Shown: piece after piece, positions 26,853-35,655 of the stretch
Numbering within the stretch: the first letter of the stretch is position 1
How the letters are laid out: the number at the start of each line of letters is the position of its first letter
DNA from: Fodinibacter sp963695175
GTDB taxonomy: Bacteria > Actinomycetota > Actinomycetes > Actinomycetales > Dermatophilaceae
DNA length: 64,000 nt
Reading direction: 5' to 3'
Assembly (NCBI GenBank): GCA_963695175.1
Contig: CAVOGG010000001.1
Location: 1 to 64,000 of the forward strand
The notes under the pieces: generated by a model
Told to the model about the DNA's origin: nothing
The model's database searches: none
What the model saw: only the letters and a program-made list of their open reading frames with translations
Made by a program: the position numbers and the translations under genes

Positions 26853-27671
26853 TCACTCCCAGCTGTCGGGTGGGGCGAACTGGCTGGCGGTGAAGACGGC
26901 ACCCTGGGGGTCGCGGATCGCCGCCTCCTTCGTCCAGCCGGTGTCGATGGTGCCGAGCACCGATCCGCCGAGGGCCTCGGCCCGAGATGCAACGGCGTCG
27001 CGGTCGTCGACGGTCAGCACGACGGACCAGCCGGGTGCCTCGTCTCCCGCGGGTACGAGCGCCCCGATGACGTCCTCGAAGCCCTCCGGCGCCGAGGCCT
27101 GGCGGGAGCGGATGTCGGGGTCGACGGTGGCTTCGAGGTGGTCGCCGTACCCGGGGACGCTGATGGCGGTCGCCCACCCCTGGTCGTCGAAGCGCCAGGG
27201 GAACAGCTCCCCGTAGAAGCGCCGGGCGCCCTCGAGGTCGGCGCTGCGCAGGTTGCTGAAGTTCCAGGACCCGGGGGCGTTGACGAGCTGGGCTCCCTTG
27301 CGCCGACGCGCCTGCCACAGCCGGATCTCGAGGCCCGCGGGGTCGCGCAGCACGGCGCTTCGGCCACCGGGGCCGGCATCCACCGCAGGTGACACCACGC
27401 TGGCGCCCAGGGACAGGGCTCGCTCCACCGCGGCGTCGGCGTCGTCGACCGCGACGTAGGTGTTCCAGCCACCGGCCGTCTCCGCCTCGGCGAGGGCTGC
27501 GACGTCGAGACCACCCAGGGTCGCGATGACGTAGCGCGCCGGCGCGTCGGGCGGCGTCGCGACGGTGAACTCCCAGCCGAGCAGGCCGCCGTAGAACTCC
27601 TGGGCGGCGTCGACGTCGGGCTGCTCGACGTCGATCCAGCAGGTGACTCCGTGCGGGTAGGTGCGGTCCAT
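26853..27671 (-). CDS. Two-domain VOC (glyoxalase/bleomycin-resistance fold) protein
   Basis: 272-residue protein with two VOC modules. The first starts at VTCWIDVEQPDVDAAQEFYGGLLGW and the second at WNFSNLRSADLEGARRFYGELFPW, each with the beta-alpha-beta pattern and an AVLRDPAGL or AAIRDPQGA end. Such proteins can be lyases, dioxygenases or binding proteins; nothing here fixes the substrate. The ATG at 27671 is chosen, since the extension to 27749 runs into the intergenic repeat. Confidence 0.82.
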   Translation of the reverse strand: MDRTYPHGVTCWIDVEQPDVDAAQEFYGGLLGWEFTVATPPDAPARYVIATLGGLDVAALAEAETAGGWNTYVAVDDADAAVERALSLGASVVSPAVDAGPGGRSAVLRDPAGLEIRLWQARRRKGAQLVNAPGSWNFSNLRSADLEGARRFYGELFPWRFDDQGWATAISVPGYGDHLEATVDPDIRSRQASAPEGFEDVIGALVPAGDEAPGWSVVLTVDDRDAVASRAEALGGSVLGTIDTGWTKEAAIRDPQGAVFTASQFAPPDSWE

Positions 27672-27708
27672 GCGCTCGACGGTACGACGGCCCGCTGACA
27701 CCAGGGCC

Positions 27709-27776
27709 GGGGCAGGATCGACCAACAGGTCAACGTTGCCCCGGGGCAAGATCGACCTATTGGTCGAAGTTGTCCC
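27709..27776. repeat. Two tandem 34-nt palindromic modules (family 3)
   Basis: Two abutting 34-base units (27709-27742 and 27743-27776). Each has outer arms GGGGCA and TTGCCCC or TTGTCCC and an inner GACC-loop-GGTC, with TATT or ACA as the loop. The same unit occurs at 61966-61999, 63012-63045 and 63056-63089. It lies between the VOC start and the 3' end of pgm and may end pgm transcription. Confidence 0.75.
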
Positions 27777-27799
27777 AGCCCACGGGTCCGGGGCGGGCG

Positions 27800-29494
27800 C
27801 TACAGGGCGGTGGCGGCCTCGAGGTCGGCGCGGATGCCGGCCAGCCGGGTCGCGGCGCGCTCGCGGGCACCGCGCAGGTCGTCGCCCGCCACCGGCTCGA
27901 CGACCTCGAGGTAGACCTTGAGCTTGGGCTCGGTGCCCGACGGCCGCACGATGACCCGCGAGTCGTCGGCGAGGTAGTAGCGCAGCCCCTCGGTCGGCGG
28001 CAGCCCGCCGTCGCCCCGCGCGAGGTCGTCGGCCCGGGCGACGGAAACGCCCGCCACCGAGGTGAGCGGCGCCGAACGCAGCCGGTCCATGATCCGGCCG
28101 ATCAGCGACAGGTCCTCCACCCGCACCGAGAACGCGTCGGTGGCGTAGACCCCGTGCTCGCGGGCCAGGTCGTCGAGCCGGTCGACGAGCGAGCGCCCCT
28201 CGGCCTTGAGCGTGGCCACCAGCTCCGCGACGAGCAGGGCCGCGGAGACGCCGTCCTTGTCACGCACCCGGCCCGGGTCGACGCAGTACCCGAGCGCCTC
28301 CTCGTAGCCGTACCGGAGCCCCGGCACCCGTCCGATCCACTTGAACCCGGTGAGCGTCTCCTCGTGCCGCACCCCCGCCGCGCGGCACATCGCCGCGAGC
28401 TGGCGCGACGACACGATCGAGTTCGCGAAGACGCAGTCGGCCGAGTCCGGCAGCACGCCGCCGGCCGCCCCACGGGACAGCACGTGCGAGCCCAACAGCG
28501 CCCCGACCTCGTCGCCGCGCAGCATCCGCCAGCCGCCGGGGCCGGGCACCGCGACGGCGCAGCGGTCGGTGTCCGGGTCGTTGGCGACCACCACGTCGGG
28601 TGAGGTCTGCTCGGCGAGCTCGAGCGCGGCATCCATCGCCCCCGGCTCCTCGGGGTTGGGGAAGGAGACCGTCGGGAACATCGGGTCGGGCTCGGCCTGC
28701 GAGGCCACCGGGATCGGCGCCGCGAAACCGGCCGCGAGGAACGCCTGGCGCACCGTCTCGGACCCCACCCCGTGCAGGGCGGTGTGCACCACGGTGACCT
28801 CGCGGGGGCTGTCCGGCAGCACCACCGTGCGCACGTCGTCGAGATAGGCGTCGAGCACCGAGTCGTCGAGCGTGTGCCAGCCGTCGTCGGGCATCGGCAC
28901 GGACGCGACCGACGCGACCTTCGCGATCTCGGCGGCGATCAGCCCGTCGACCGGCGGCACGATCTGCGAGCCGTCGCCGACGTAGACCTTGTAGCCGTTG
29001 TCCTCCGGCGGGTTGTGCGACGCGGTGACCATGACCCCGGCATCCGCGCCGAGGTGGCGGATCGCGTAGGCGAGCACCGGGGTCGGGAGCGGGTGCGGCA
29101 GCACCGACGCCTGGCCGCCCATCCCGACGACCACCGCGCAGGTGTCGTGCGCGAAGACGTCGGAGTTGGTGCGGGCGTCGTAGCCGACCACGACGAACGG
29201 CTCGGGGTCGACGGTCTTCAGGTAGGCCGTGAGACCGGCTGCGGCGCGGATGACGACCGCGCGGTTCATCCGGTTCGGTCCGCCACCGAGGCGGCCGCGC
29301 AGCCCGGCGGTGCCGAACTCGAGCATCCCGGCCATCGCGTCGGCGAGCTCGCTCGCCGCGGCCTCGTCACCCGACTCCGCGGCCGTGGCGAGGCCGTCGA
29401 GCTCGGCACGGGTCACGGCATCCGGGTCGTCGGCGGCCCAGGCCCGGGCGGCGGCGAGGAGGTCGGCGAGCGGTGCGTCGGCGGCGTTGCCCAT
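27800..29494 (-). CDS. Phosphomannomutase/phosphoglucomutase family enzyme
   Basis: Alpha-D-phosphohexomutase of 564 residues (PmmB group; may also act on pentose phosphates). The phosphoserine loop VTASHNPPEDNGYKVY (about 152-167), metal loop NDPDTDRCAVA, sugar-binding GFKWIG and phosphate-binding RPSGTEPKLKVYLE are all present. It follows punA by eight bases, so it may convert ribose 1-phosphate or deoxyribose 1-phosphate released by PNP, or supply mannose 1-phosphate to ManC; the context favours the first. The ATG at 29494 is the start; the longer frame to 30580 is a punA shadow. Confidence 0.9.
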   Translation of the reverse strand: MGNAADAPLADLLAAARAWAADDPDAVTRAELDGLATAAESGDEAAASELADAMAGMLEFGTAGLRGRLGGGPNRMNRAVVIRAAAGLTAYLKTVDPEPFVVVGYDARTNSDVFAHDTCAVVVGMGGQASVLPHPLPTPVLAYAIRHLGADAGVMVTASHNPPEDNGYKVYVGDGSQIVPPVDGLIAAEIAKVASVASVPMPDDGWHTLDDSVLDAYLDDVRTVVLPDSPREVTVVHTALHGVGSETVRQAFLAAGFAAPIPVASQAEPDPMFPTVSFPNPEEPGAMDAALELAEQTSPDVVVANDPDTDRCAVAVPGPGGWRMLRGDEVGALLGSHVLSRGAAGGVLPDSADCVFANSIVSSRQLAAMCRAAGVRHEETLTGFKWIGRVPGLRYGYEEALGYCVDPGRVRDKDGVSAALLVAELVATLKAEGRSLVDRLDDLAREHGVYATDAFSVRVEDLSLIGRIMDRLRSAPLTSVAGVSVARADDLARGDGGLPPTEGLRYYLADDSRVIVRPSGTEPKLKVYLEVVEPVAGDDLRGARERAATRLAGIRADLEAATAL

Positions 29495-29502
29495 GGCCGG
29501 GC

Positions 29503-30342
29503 TCAGATCCGTCCGACGACGGCGGCGAGCAGGCGACCGCAGCGCTCGGAGGCCTCCCGGCCGGCGTCGAGGACCTCCTCGTGGTTGAGCGGGGTCGTCG
29601 AGATGCCGGCGGCAGGGTTGGTGACGAGCGAGATGCCGAGCACCTCCAGGCCGCTCTGGCGGGCCGCGATCGCCTCGAGGGAGGTCGACATGCCGACGAG
29701 GTCGCCGCCCATGACGCCGGCCATCCGCACCTCGGCCGGGGTCTCGTAGTGCGGCCCGCGGAACTGCACGTAGACGCCCTCGTCGAGCGTGGGGTCGATC
29801 TCCTTCGCGACGGCGCGCAGCCGGGGCGAGTAGAGGTCGGTGAGGTCGACGAAGTGCGCGCCCTCGATGGGCGAGGTGTCCGTGAGGTTGATGTGGTCGG
29901 AGATGAGCACGGGCGTGCCTGCCTCCCACTCCCTGCGCAGCCCGCCGCAGCCGTTGGTGATGACGACCGTGCGGCATCCCACGGCGGCGGCGGTGCGGAT
30001 GCCGTGCACGACCGCGCGCACGCCGCGCCCCTCGTAGTAGTGGGTGCGGGTGCCGTAGACCAGGGCCCGGCGGCCGGTGTCGCCGATCGCGACCGAGCGC
30101 ATGACGCCCGAGTGGCCCGCGACGGCCGCTTTGCCGAAGCCCGGCACGTCGGTGTTGTCGATGGTGCAGAGGGTCTCGCCGATCAGGTCGCCGGTCTGCC
30201 CCCAGCCGGAGCCGAGCACGAGGGCGACGTCGTGCGCTTCCACCCCGGTGCGCTCGCGGATGACGGCGGCGGCGGCCTCGGCGACCGCGAACGGGTCGGT
30301 CGAGGGGTCGGACAGGTCGTGGGCGGCGGCGGTGTCGGTCAC
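29503..30342 (-). CDS. punA: Purine nucleoside phosphorylase
   Basis: Trimeric-type PNP (279 residues) that phosphorolyses inosine and guanosine. Motifs: LVLGSGWGQTGD, VPGFGKAAVAGHSG, YEGRG, ITNGCGGLRREWEAG, VQFRGPHYETPAEVRM and the purine-binding VTNPAAGI. The GTG at 30342 is chosen, with a TACGCT box close upstream; an extension to 30546 enters the intergenic repeat. It lies upstream of pgm, forming a phosphorylase-mutase unit that complements deoA, add and deoC. Confidence 0.92.
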   Translation of the reverse strand: MTDTAAAHDLSDPSTDPFAVAEAAAAVIRERTGVEAHDVALVLGSGWGQTGDLIGETLCTIDNTDVPGFGKAAVAGHSGVMRSVAIGDTGRRALVYGTRTHYYEGRGVRAVVHGIRTAAAVGCRTVVITNGCGGLRREWEAGTPVLISDHINLTDTSPIEGAHFVDLTDLYSPRLRAVAKEIDPTLDEGVYVQFRGPHYETPAEVRMAGVMGGDLVGMSTSLEAIAARQSGLEVLGISLVTNPAAGISTTPLNHEEVLDAGREASERCGRLLAAVVGRI

Positions 30343-30389
30343 GCAGCGCAGCGTAGCGAGGCCGGAGCCGACCCGGCGACGCCCGGGTC

Positions 30390-30466
30390 GGCCACCTCGT
30401 GCGGCTTGGGTGCGGTTTCCGGCGCGGACGGCGCCCGGAACCGTAGGTAGGTCGCACGAGGTCGGC
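30390..30466. repeat. Interspersed inverted repeat, family 2 copy 2
   Basis: ACCTCGTGCGGC near 30394-30405 pairs with GTCGCACGAGGT at 30451-30462. Between them lie CGGTTTCCGGCGCGGACGG and GGAACCGTAGGTAGG. In reverse complement this matches the element at 8834-8907. It lies between the divergent punA and MarR genes, so it may affect both promoters. Confidence 0.65.
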
Positions 30467-30500
30467 AAGGGTGAGAGCGGAACCGGCCGGGGTATGGGCC

Positions 30501-30529
30501 TTGACGCTGCAAGTTGCATCTGCAAGTCT
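30501..30529 (+). promoter_or_regulatory. Promoter with MarR-type operator
   Basis: A TTGACG -35 box (30501-30506) is followed 17 bases later by AAGTCT as a weak -10. The spacer holds the perfect palindrome TTGCA-TC-TGCAA (30514-30525) and two direct CTGCAAGT copies. This placement would let the MarR protein encoded just downstream repress its own operon. Confidence 0.6.
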
Positions 30530-30536
30530 TGGGGAC

Positions 30537-30977
30537 ATGCCCTCACTCGCCCACGAGCTGCACCTCCTCGTCGCCCTCATGGACCGCCGCGCCGACGCCC
30601 TGCTCCAGCGCTCGGGCTGCGAGCTGTCCTACGCGCGCTTCCTCGTGCTGCTGCACGTGTCCGACGGCGGCGGCATGACCCAGCGCGACCTCTCGGCGCG
30701 GCTCGGCACCAGCGAGGCCGCCGTGTCGCGGATGGTCGCCGGCCTGGCACGCGACGGATACGTCGACGTCGCCCGGGGCGCGGGCAACCGCCGCAGCCTG
30801 TCGCTCACGGCGCACGGGGGGCGTGCGCTCGCCGCGGCCGGCGAGGCCCTCGGCGACGGCTTCGACCGGCTGGTGCGGAACTCCGGCACCGACCCGTCCG
30901 TGCTCGCGGCCTCCGTGCGCACGATCGTGGCTGCCCTCCAGCAGCTCACCCCCGGCACCGTCCCCCAGGAGGTCTGA
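30537..30977 (+). CDS. MarR-family transcriptional regulator
   Basis: Winged-helix regulator of 146 residues. The helix-turn-helix lies in GGMTQRDLSARLGTSEAAVSRMV (about 40-62), followed by the wing DVARGAGNRRSLSLTAHGGRAL. The ATG at 30537 is preceded by GGGGAC; the upstream in-frame start at 30471 would cover the promoter. It is followed after one base by a membrane-protein gene, so the two form an operon under the TTGCA operator. Confidence 0.86.
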   Translation: MPSLAHELHLLVALMDRRADALLQRSGCELSYARFLVLLHVSDGGGMTQRDLSARLGTSEAAVSRMVAGLARDGYVDVARGAGNRRSLSLTAHGGRALAAAGEALGDGFDRLVRNSGTDPSVLAASVRTIVAALQQLTPGTVPQEV

Positions 30978-30978
30978 C

Positions 30979-31509
30979 GTGCACGCCTGGACCCTGCTCA
31001 TCGTCACCCACGTCGTCGGCGCCCTGACCAGCGTCGTGCTCGGCGGCTACCAGGTGTGGCGCCGCCCGAAGGGCGACACCCGGCACCGCCTGCTCGGTCG
31101 CGTCTGGGTCGTGCTCATCCTCTGGACCGCGGTCTCCTCGTTCTGGATCCGGCACATCAACGAGGGCGCCTTCAGCTGGCTGCACGTGCTCTCGGTCGTC
31201 ACCCTCGTGACGGTGACCCTCGGGGTGGTCAACGCCGTGCGCGGCAACGTCCCGGCCCATCGCGGCAACATGGTCGGCAGCTGGCTGGGGGCGTGCGGCG
31301 CGATGGTCGCGGCCACCGCCGTCCCCGGCCGGATGATCCCCACGTATGCCGTCGCCCAGCCGAGCGGCGCCCTCGCCTTTCTGGTCTCGGTGCTCGTCGT
31401 CACCGCGCTCCTCGTGGCCGCCGGCTCCCGGCTGGCCGTCGTCATCGACCGACGCGCCGAGCGCAAGGGGAGGCCCGAGCGGAAGGGTGGGGTCGGCATC
31501 CGAGCCTGA
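30979..31509 (+). CDS. DUF2306-like membrane protein
   Basis: 176-residue membrane protein with four hydrophobic segments and a basic C-terminus (DRRAERKGRPERKGG). The segments with Arg and His (KGDTRHRLLGRVWV, NVPAHRGNMVGSW) resemble the DUF2306 predicted-membrane family, whose conserved His residues suggest haem or metal binding; this is inference. A strong AGGAGG site precedes the GTG start. It is co-transcribed with the MarR gene. Confidence 0.72.
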   Translation: MHAWTLLIVTHVVGALTSVVLGGYQVWRRPKGDTRHRLLGRVWVVLILWTAVSSFWIRHINEGAFSWLHVLSVVTLVTVTLGVVNAVRGNVPAHRGNMVGSWLGACGAMVAATAVPGRMIPTYAVAQPSGALAFLVSVLVVTALLVAAGSRLAVVIDRRAERKGRPERKGGVGIRA

Positions 31510-31594
31510 GGCCAAGGGGGGCGCAGGGAGCCGATCAGACACTTGTCGAAAGATTGTCGAAGGAAGTGCATCCACCGGAGCCCGGCCGGCGGAA

Positions 31595-31618
31595 GAGGAG
31601 GTGTCAGACCACCTCCTC
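31595..31618 (+). promoter_or_regulatory. Perfect hairpin in the 5' leader of the fasciclin gene
   Basis: GAGGAGGTG (31595-31603) and CACCTCCTC (31610-31618) form a perfect 9-bp stem with a six-base loop. It ends one base before the AAAGGA ribosome site of the fasciclin lipoprotein gene. The stem's own GAGGAGG looks like a buried Shine-Dalgarno. It could stabilise the mRNA or gate translation. Upstream, TTGTCGAA occurs twice 12 bases apart. Confidence 0.5.
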
Positions 31619-31633
31619 GAAAGGACTCCTCCC

Positions 31634-32212
31634 ATGCGACGCATCTTCCCCGTGGCCGCCGTGCTGGCCCTGGCGCTCACCACCGCAGCGTGCGGCAGCG
31701 ACGACGCCGACACCGCCGCCGCGAGCTCGGCCCCGATGACCACCTCCGCCGCTCCGTCGCCCTCGCCGTCCGAGTCGATGGCCACGGCAGACATCGTCGA
31801 CACCGCCGTGGCGGCCGGCAATTTCACGACCCTCGCCGCGGCCCTCCAGGCCGCCGGTCTGGTCGACACGCTCAAGGGCGACGGACCGTTCACGGTGTTC
31901 GCGCCGACCGACGACGCCTTCGCCAAGCTGCCGGCCGGCACCGTCGACACCCTGCTCAAGGACCCCAAGGGCGACCTCACCCAGATCCTGACCTACCACG
32001 TCGTGCCCGGGAAGGTGATGGCCGCCGACGTGGTGAAGCTCGACGGCCAGAAGGTGAAGACCGTGCAGGGCGGCGAGCTCACCATCGGTGTCGACGGCGA
32101 CAAGGTCACCCTGACCGACGCCACCGGCAACACCGTCAACGTCACGATGACCGACGTCGAGGCGAGCAACGGCGTCATCCACGTCATCGACGGGGTGCTG
32201 ATGCCCAAGTGA
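31634..32212 (+). CDS. Fasciclin-domain lipoprotein
   Basis: Secreted lipoprotein of 192 residues: signal peptide with lipobox TTAAC (Cys about 20), a Ser/Pro linker to about 48, and one fasciclin (FAS1) domain with the H1 motif GPFTVFAPTDDAFAKLP and H2-like GVIHVIDGVLMP. FAS1 domains mediate adhesion; M. tuberculosis MPT83/MPT70 are relatives, whose genes depend on SigK, but no clear SigK promoter was recognised here. The ATG at 31634 follows AAAGGA. Confidence 0.9.
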   Translation: MRRIFPVAAVLALALTTAACGSDDADTAAASSAPMTTSAAPSPSPSESMATADIVDTAVAAGNFTTLAAALQAAGLVDTLKGDGPFTVFAPTDDAFAKLPAGTVDTLLKDPKGDLTQILTYHVVPGKVMAADVVKLDGQKVKTVQGGELTIGVDGDKVTLTDATGNTVNVTMTDVEASNGVIHVIDGVLMPK

Positions 32213-32219
32213 CCCGGCC

Positions 32220-32248
32220 GACCTGCCGGGTGGACGACCCGGCAGGTC
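32220..32248. terminator. Strong bidirectional terminator hairpin
   Basis: GACCTGCCGGGT (32220-32231) pairs perfectly over 12 bp with ACCCGGCAGGTC (32237-32248) around a five-base loop. It lies between the convergent fasciclin and GT39 genes and overlaps the GT39 stop codon. Confidence 0.8.
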
Positions 32249-33733
32249 AGTCGAGGTGGGCCAGCTGCGGCCAGAGCCGCGCCCACGGCAGCACCGGGTC
32301 GCGGCAGAGGGCCACCGGTGCCCCCTGCTCCTCGTTGTCGACGCCCACTCCGTTGTCGAGCCGGGCGAGCACCGAGCAGGAGCCGAAGAGGTGGGACACG
32401 TCGTCCAGCTGCCACCCGACGAACACCACCGTGCGGGTGCCCTCCGGTGGGGCGCGGCCCGGGTGCCGAGGTCGTTCTGCCCGCTGTACGGCGCGGGCAG
32501 CCCGAGCGCCGGGCCGTACCGCGCCACGGCCCCGGCCTCCCCGTAGTTCGAGGTGATGATGACCGCCCCGGGGTCGTCCGCCTGCGCCGCCACCGAGGCG
32601 ACCTGGCCCACGTACCGCGGCCACCCCACCTGGTCGGCGACGAGCGTGCTGAGGTCGGGCAGCGCCGTGCCACCGAGTGCGGTCACCGGCACCACGGGCA
32701 GGGCGACGACCACCGAGACCACGGCGTTGAGCGCGATCAGCCCGACCACCACCACCCGGCGCCAGGCGTGGTTGCCGACCCAGCGCGACAGTGGCAGGCA
32801 GCCCACGGCATAGAGCACCGCCAGCATGACGAGCGGGTAGTGCGGCTGGGCAGCGGTCACCACGGTGAAGACGAGCAGCACCGCCGCCGGGGCGAGCAGC
32901 CAGCGGGCCAGGGGCAGCCGCCACGCCTGCCACGCACCGGCCAGCCAGACCACCACGAGCGGTGGGCCGATCGCGATGGCGAGGATGAGTGGCAGGTCGG
33001 CCCGCACGTCGGCGGCATTCGACTCCGACAGTGCCCGGCCCATCGCCAGCTGGGGCCAGTCGTGCGACCACTGGTAGACGAGGTTCGGCGCCCCCACCAC
33101 AGCCGCCACCGCGGCCCCCAGCCACGGCCAGCGGGTGCGCAGCGGCGCGCGCGGCCCGAGCACCGCCAGGCCCAGCACGACCCCGAACCACACCAGAGGC
33201 ACGAGCAGCCGGTTCCAGGTCGCCACCCCCGCAACCGCCCCCGCGGCGAGCCACCAGCGTGGGCTGGTGCGCAGCGCCAGCAGCACGGTCAGCACCACGG
33301 CCAGGGTCAGCGGTAGGTCGATCGTCGAGGTCAGCAGCACGTGACCCAGGGCCAGCGGCAACCCGGCGAACGCGGCGCCCCACGCCGCGAAGGCCACCGC
33401 CCGTCGGTCACCCCCGAGCTCACGCGTGATCAGGCCGAGGAGCACGACGGATGCCGCGCTCGCCAGTGTCGCGGGGATGCGCACCGCCCACGCTTCGTCA
33501 GCCACCACCGAGGTGAAGGTGCGGGCCAGCCACGGTGTCAGCGGTGGTTGGTCGACGTAGCCCCAGGCCGGCGGCAGCATCCGGAAGTAGAGCTCGTCGC
33601 GGTGGAAGCCGTAGCCGACGCTGCCCACGGTGAGCACCACCAGCTGCGCCGCGGCGGCGAGCAGGGCGGGCCGGATGCCGGTCACGGCCCCGGTGGCCGT
33701 GGCACCTCCGCCGGTCGCGTCCACCACGGCCAC
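32247..33733 (-). CDS. GT39 (PMT-like) membrane glycosyltransferase, frameshifted near its C-terminus
   Basis: Multispan glycosyltransferase of the ArnT/PMT type that uses lipid-linked sugars. HRDELYFRM and YVDQPPLTPWLAR form the catalytic first loop with its Asp/Glu residues, and about 11 transmembrane segments follow. The frame from 33733 is good to YSGQNDLGT, then family-like sequence (EGTRTVVFVGWQLDDVSHLFGSCSVLARLDN) continues in another frame to the stop at 32247, implying a one-base loss or two-base gain near 32455-32465. As sequenced the first frame would run on to 31604 through the terminator. The start is GTG 10 bases after the ABC ATPase gene. Confidence 0.78.
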
Positions 33734-33742
33734 CCGGGTGCG

Positions 33743-34795
33743 TCAGTCCGCGACGGCCAGCGCGGCGTCTCCGCGCGGGGACAGGCTCACCGGGTCACCC
33801 GGGGCGAACCCGGTCACCTCGGTGTTGGGCACCTGCACGGTGACCAGGGTGCCGTCGGGGGTGCGCACGATGACCCGCCCGTGGCCGCCGAGGAAGCTGG
33901 CGCTCACCACGGATGCCGTGCCGTCGGCCGCGTGCGCGATGTGCACCCCCTCGGGGCGCACCAGCACGAGCGCCTCCGGCCCGGTCGCCGACCCCGGCAG
34001 CAGCGGCACGCTGCCACCGAGGAGGTGGGCCGTGGTGCCCTCGACCCTGGCGCGGATCCGGTTGGTCAGGCCGACGAAGTCGGCGACGAAGGGCGTCTGC
34101 GGCGAACTGTAGAGCTCGGCCGGGGCGGCCAGCTGCTCGAGCCGGCCGACCGACATCACGCCGACCCGGTCGGCGACCGCGAGGGCCTCCTCCTGGTCGT
34201 GGGTGACGAACAGGGTGGTCGTACCGACTTCGAGCTGGATGCGGCGGATCTCGTCGCGCAGCTGGGTGCGCACCTTGGCGTCGAGGGCCGACAGAGGTTC
34301 GTCGAGCAGCAGCACCTGCGGCTCGATGGCGAGTGCACGGGCGAGGGCGACGCGCTGCTGCTGGCCGCCGGACAGCTGGTGGGCGTACTTGTCGGCGTGC
34401 GTGGCGAGGCCGACGAGGTCGAGCATCTCGGCGGTGCGGGCCCGGCGGGTGGCGCGGTCGCGGCCGCGCAGCTCGAGGCCGAACTCGACGTTCTGCCGCG
34501 CGGTCATGTGCGGGAACAGGCTGTACGCCTGGAACACCATCCCCATGTCGCGCTTGTTGGCGGACACCCGGGTCAGGTCGTGGCCGCCGACCTCGATGCT
34601 GCCCGAGTCGGGGTCCTCGAGACCGGCCAGGCAGCGCAGCGCGGTCGTCTTGCCGCAGCCGGACGGGCCGAGCAGGGCGACGAACTCGCCGGGCTCGATG
34701 TGCAGGGTGAGGCCGTCGAGGGCCGCCACCCCGCCGTAGACCCGGTGCAGGTCGGTGAGGCGGACGGCGGTGCCGCGGGTCGGGGCGTCGGTCAT
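33743..34795 (-). CDS. ABC importer ATP-binding protein (iron/polyamine type)
   Basis: 350-residue ATPase with Walker A GPSGCGKTT (about 43-51), Q-loop VFQAYSLFPH, signature LSGGQQQR, Walker B LLLDEPLSALD and switch His THDQEEA, followed by a TOBE-like C-terminal domain from about 265. This long form is typical of polyamine, Fe3+ and aminoethylphosphonate importers. Its ATG overlaps the permease stop (ATGA). It completes an SBP-permease-permease-ATPase operon. Confidence 0.92.
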   Translation of the reverse strand: MTDAPTRGTAVRLTDLHRVYGGVAALDGLTLHIEPGEFVALLGPSGCGKTTALRCLAGLEDPDSGSIEVGGHDLTRVSANKRDMGMVFQAYSLFPHMTARQNVEFGLELRGRDRATRRARTAEMLDLVGLATHADKYAHQLSGGQQQRVALARALAIEPQVLLLDEPLSALDAKVRTQLRDEIRRIQLEVGTTTLFVTHDQEEALAVADRVGVMSVGRLEQLAAPAELYSSPQTPFVADFVGLTNRIRARVEGTTAHLLGGSVPLLPGSATGPEALVLVRPEGVHIAHAADGTASVVSASFLGGHGRVIVRTPDGTLVTVQVPNTEVTGFAPGDPVSLSPRGDAALAVAD

Positions 34796-35655
34796 GCGGC
34801 GGGCTCCTTGCGGTCGGCGCGGGAACGCCGGAGGCGGGCGAGGGGGGAGGTGCCGGCGGCGCCGCTGCCGACGAAGGACATCACGAAGAGCACGAGGAAG
34901 GCGAACACCAGCGAGATCAGGCCGACGGCGACCGAGATCTTCGCGTCGGACTTGCCCAGCTCGTACATCGCCACCTGGAGGTTCTTCTTGCTGAACAGGC
35001 TGGCGATGGTGAACTCGCCGAGCACCAGGGCGACCGAGAGGAACGACGCCGAGAGCACCGCCGAGCGAAGGTTGGGCAGCACGATCCGGCGCATCACGGT
35101 GAACCACGACGCCCCGAGCGACCGGGCGGCCTCGGACAGCGTGCGGACGTCGATGGCGCGCAGCCCGGCATCCAGCGACCGGTAGGCGTAGGGGAGCACG
35201 AGCACCACGTAGGCCAGCGAGAGCCACAGCGTCGACGACCCGAGCAGGTAGTAGACCCACGCGTAGACCGGCGTCAGGCCGACGACGAGCACGATGGCCG
35301 GCACGGTGAGGGGCAGCAGGCAGATGAACTCGACGGTGCGGGACAGGCCGGGCAGCCGCAGCCGTACCCAGGTCATCGTCGGCACGAGCAGGAGCAGCAT
35401 GACGATCGGGGTGAAGATCGCGAGGCCGATGGATGCGAGGAAGCCCTGGCGCAGCGCCGGGTAGTCGGTCGTCACCTTCGAGACGTCGACCAGGGTGCGC
35501 CAGGTCTGCGCGGTGTGGCCGATGCCGCCGGGCCCCTGCGTGGTGAACTCGAACGCTCCGAGCAGGGGAGCGGCGAAGAACGCGACTGCGAGAACCAGTG
35601 ACGCCCACCGGAACACGGTCTGCCGGCGACGGAGGGCCGCGCGCTGGCCGCTCAT
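34792..35655 (-). CDS. ABC importer permease 2
   Basis: Inner-membrane permease of 287 residues with six transmembrane segments and the EAA loop EAARSLGASWFTVMRRIVLPNLR (about 190-212), which contacts the ATPase. It ends in a basic tail. The ATG overlaps the first permease stop (ATGA). The family is the PotC/AfuB-like binding-protein-dependent transport component. Confidence 0.9.
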   Translation of the reverse strand: MSGQRAALRRRQTVFRWASLVLAVAFFAAPLLGAFEFTTQGPGGIGHTAQTWRTLVDVSKVTTDYPALRQGFLASIGLAIFTPIVMLLLLVPTMTWVRLRLPGLSRTVEFICLLPLTVPAIVLVVGLTPVYAWVYYLLGSSTLWLSLAYVVLVLPYAYRSLDAGLRAIDVRTLSEAARSLGASWFTVMRRIVLPNLRSAVLSASFLSVALVLGEFTIASLFSKKNLQVAMYELGKSDAKISVAVGLISLVFAFLVLFVMSFVGSGAAGTSPLARLRRSRADRKEPAA

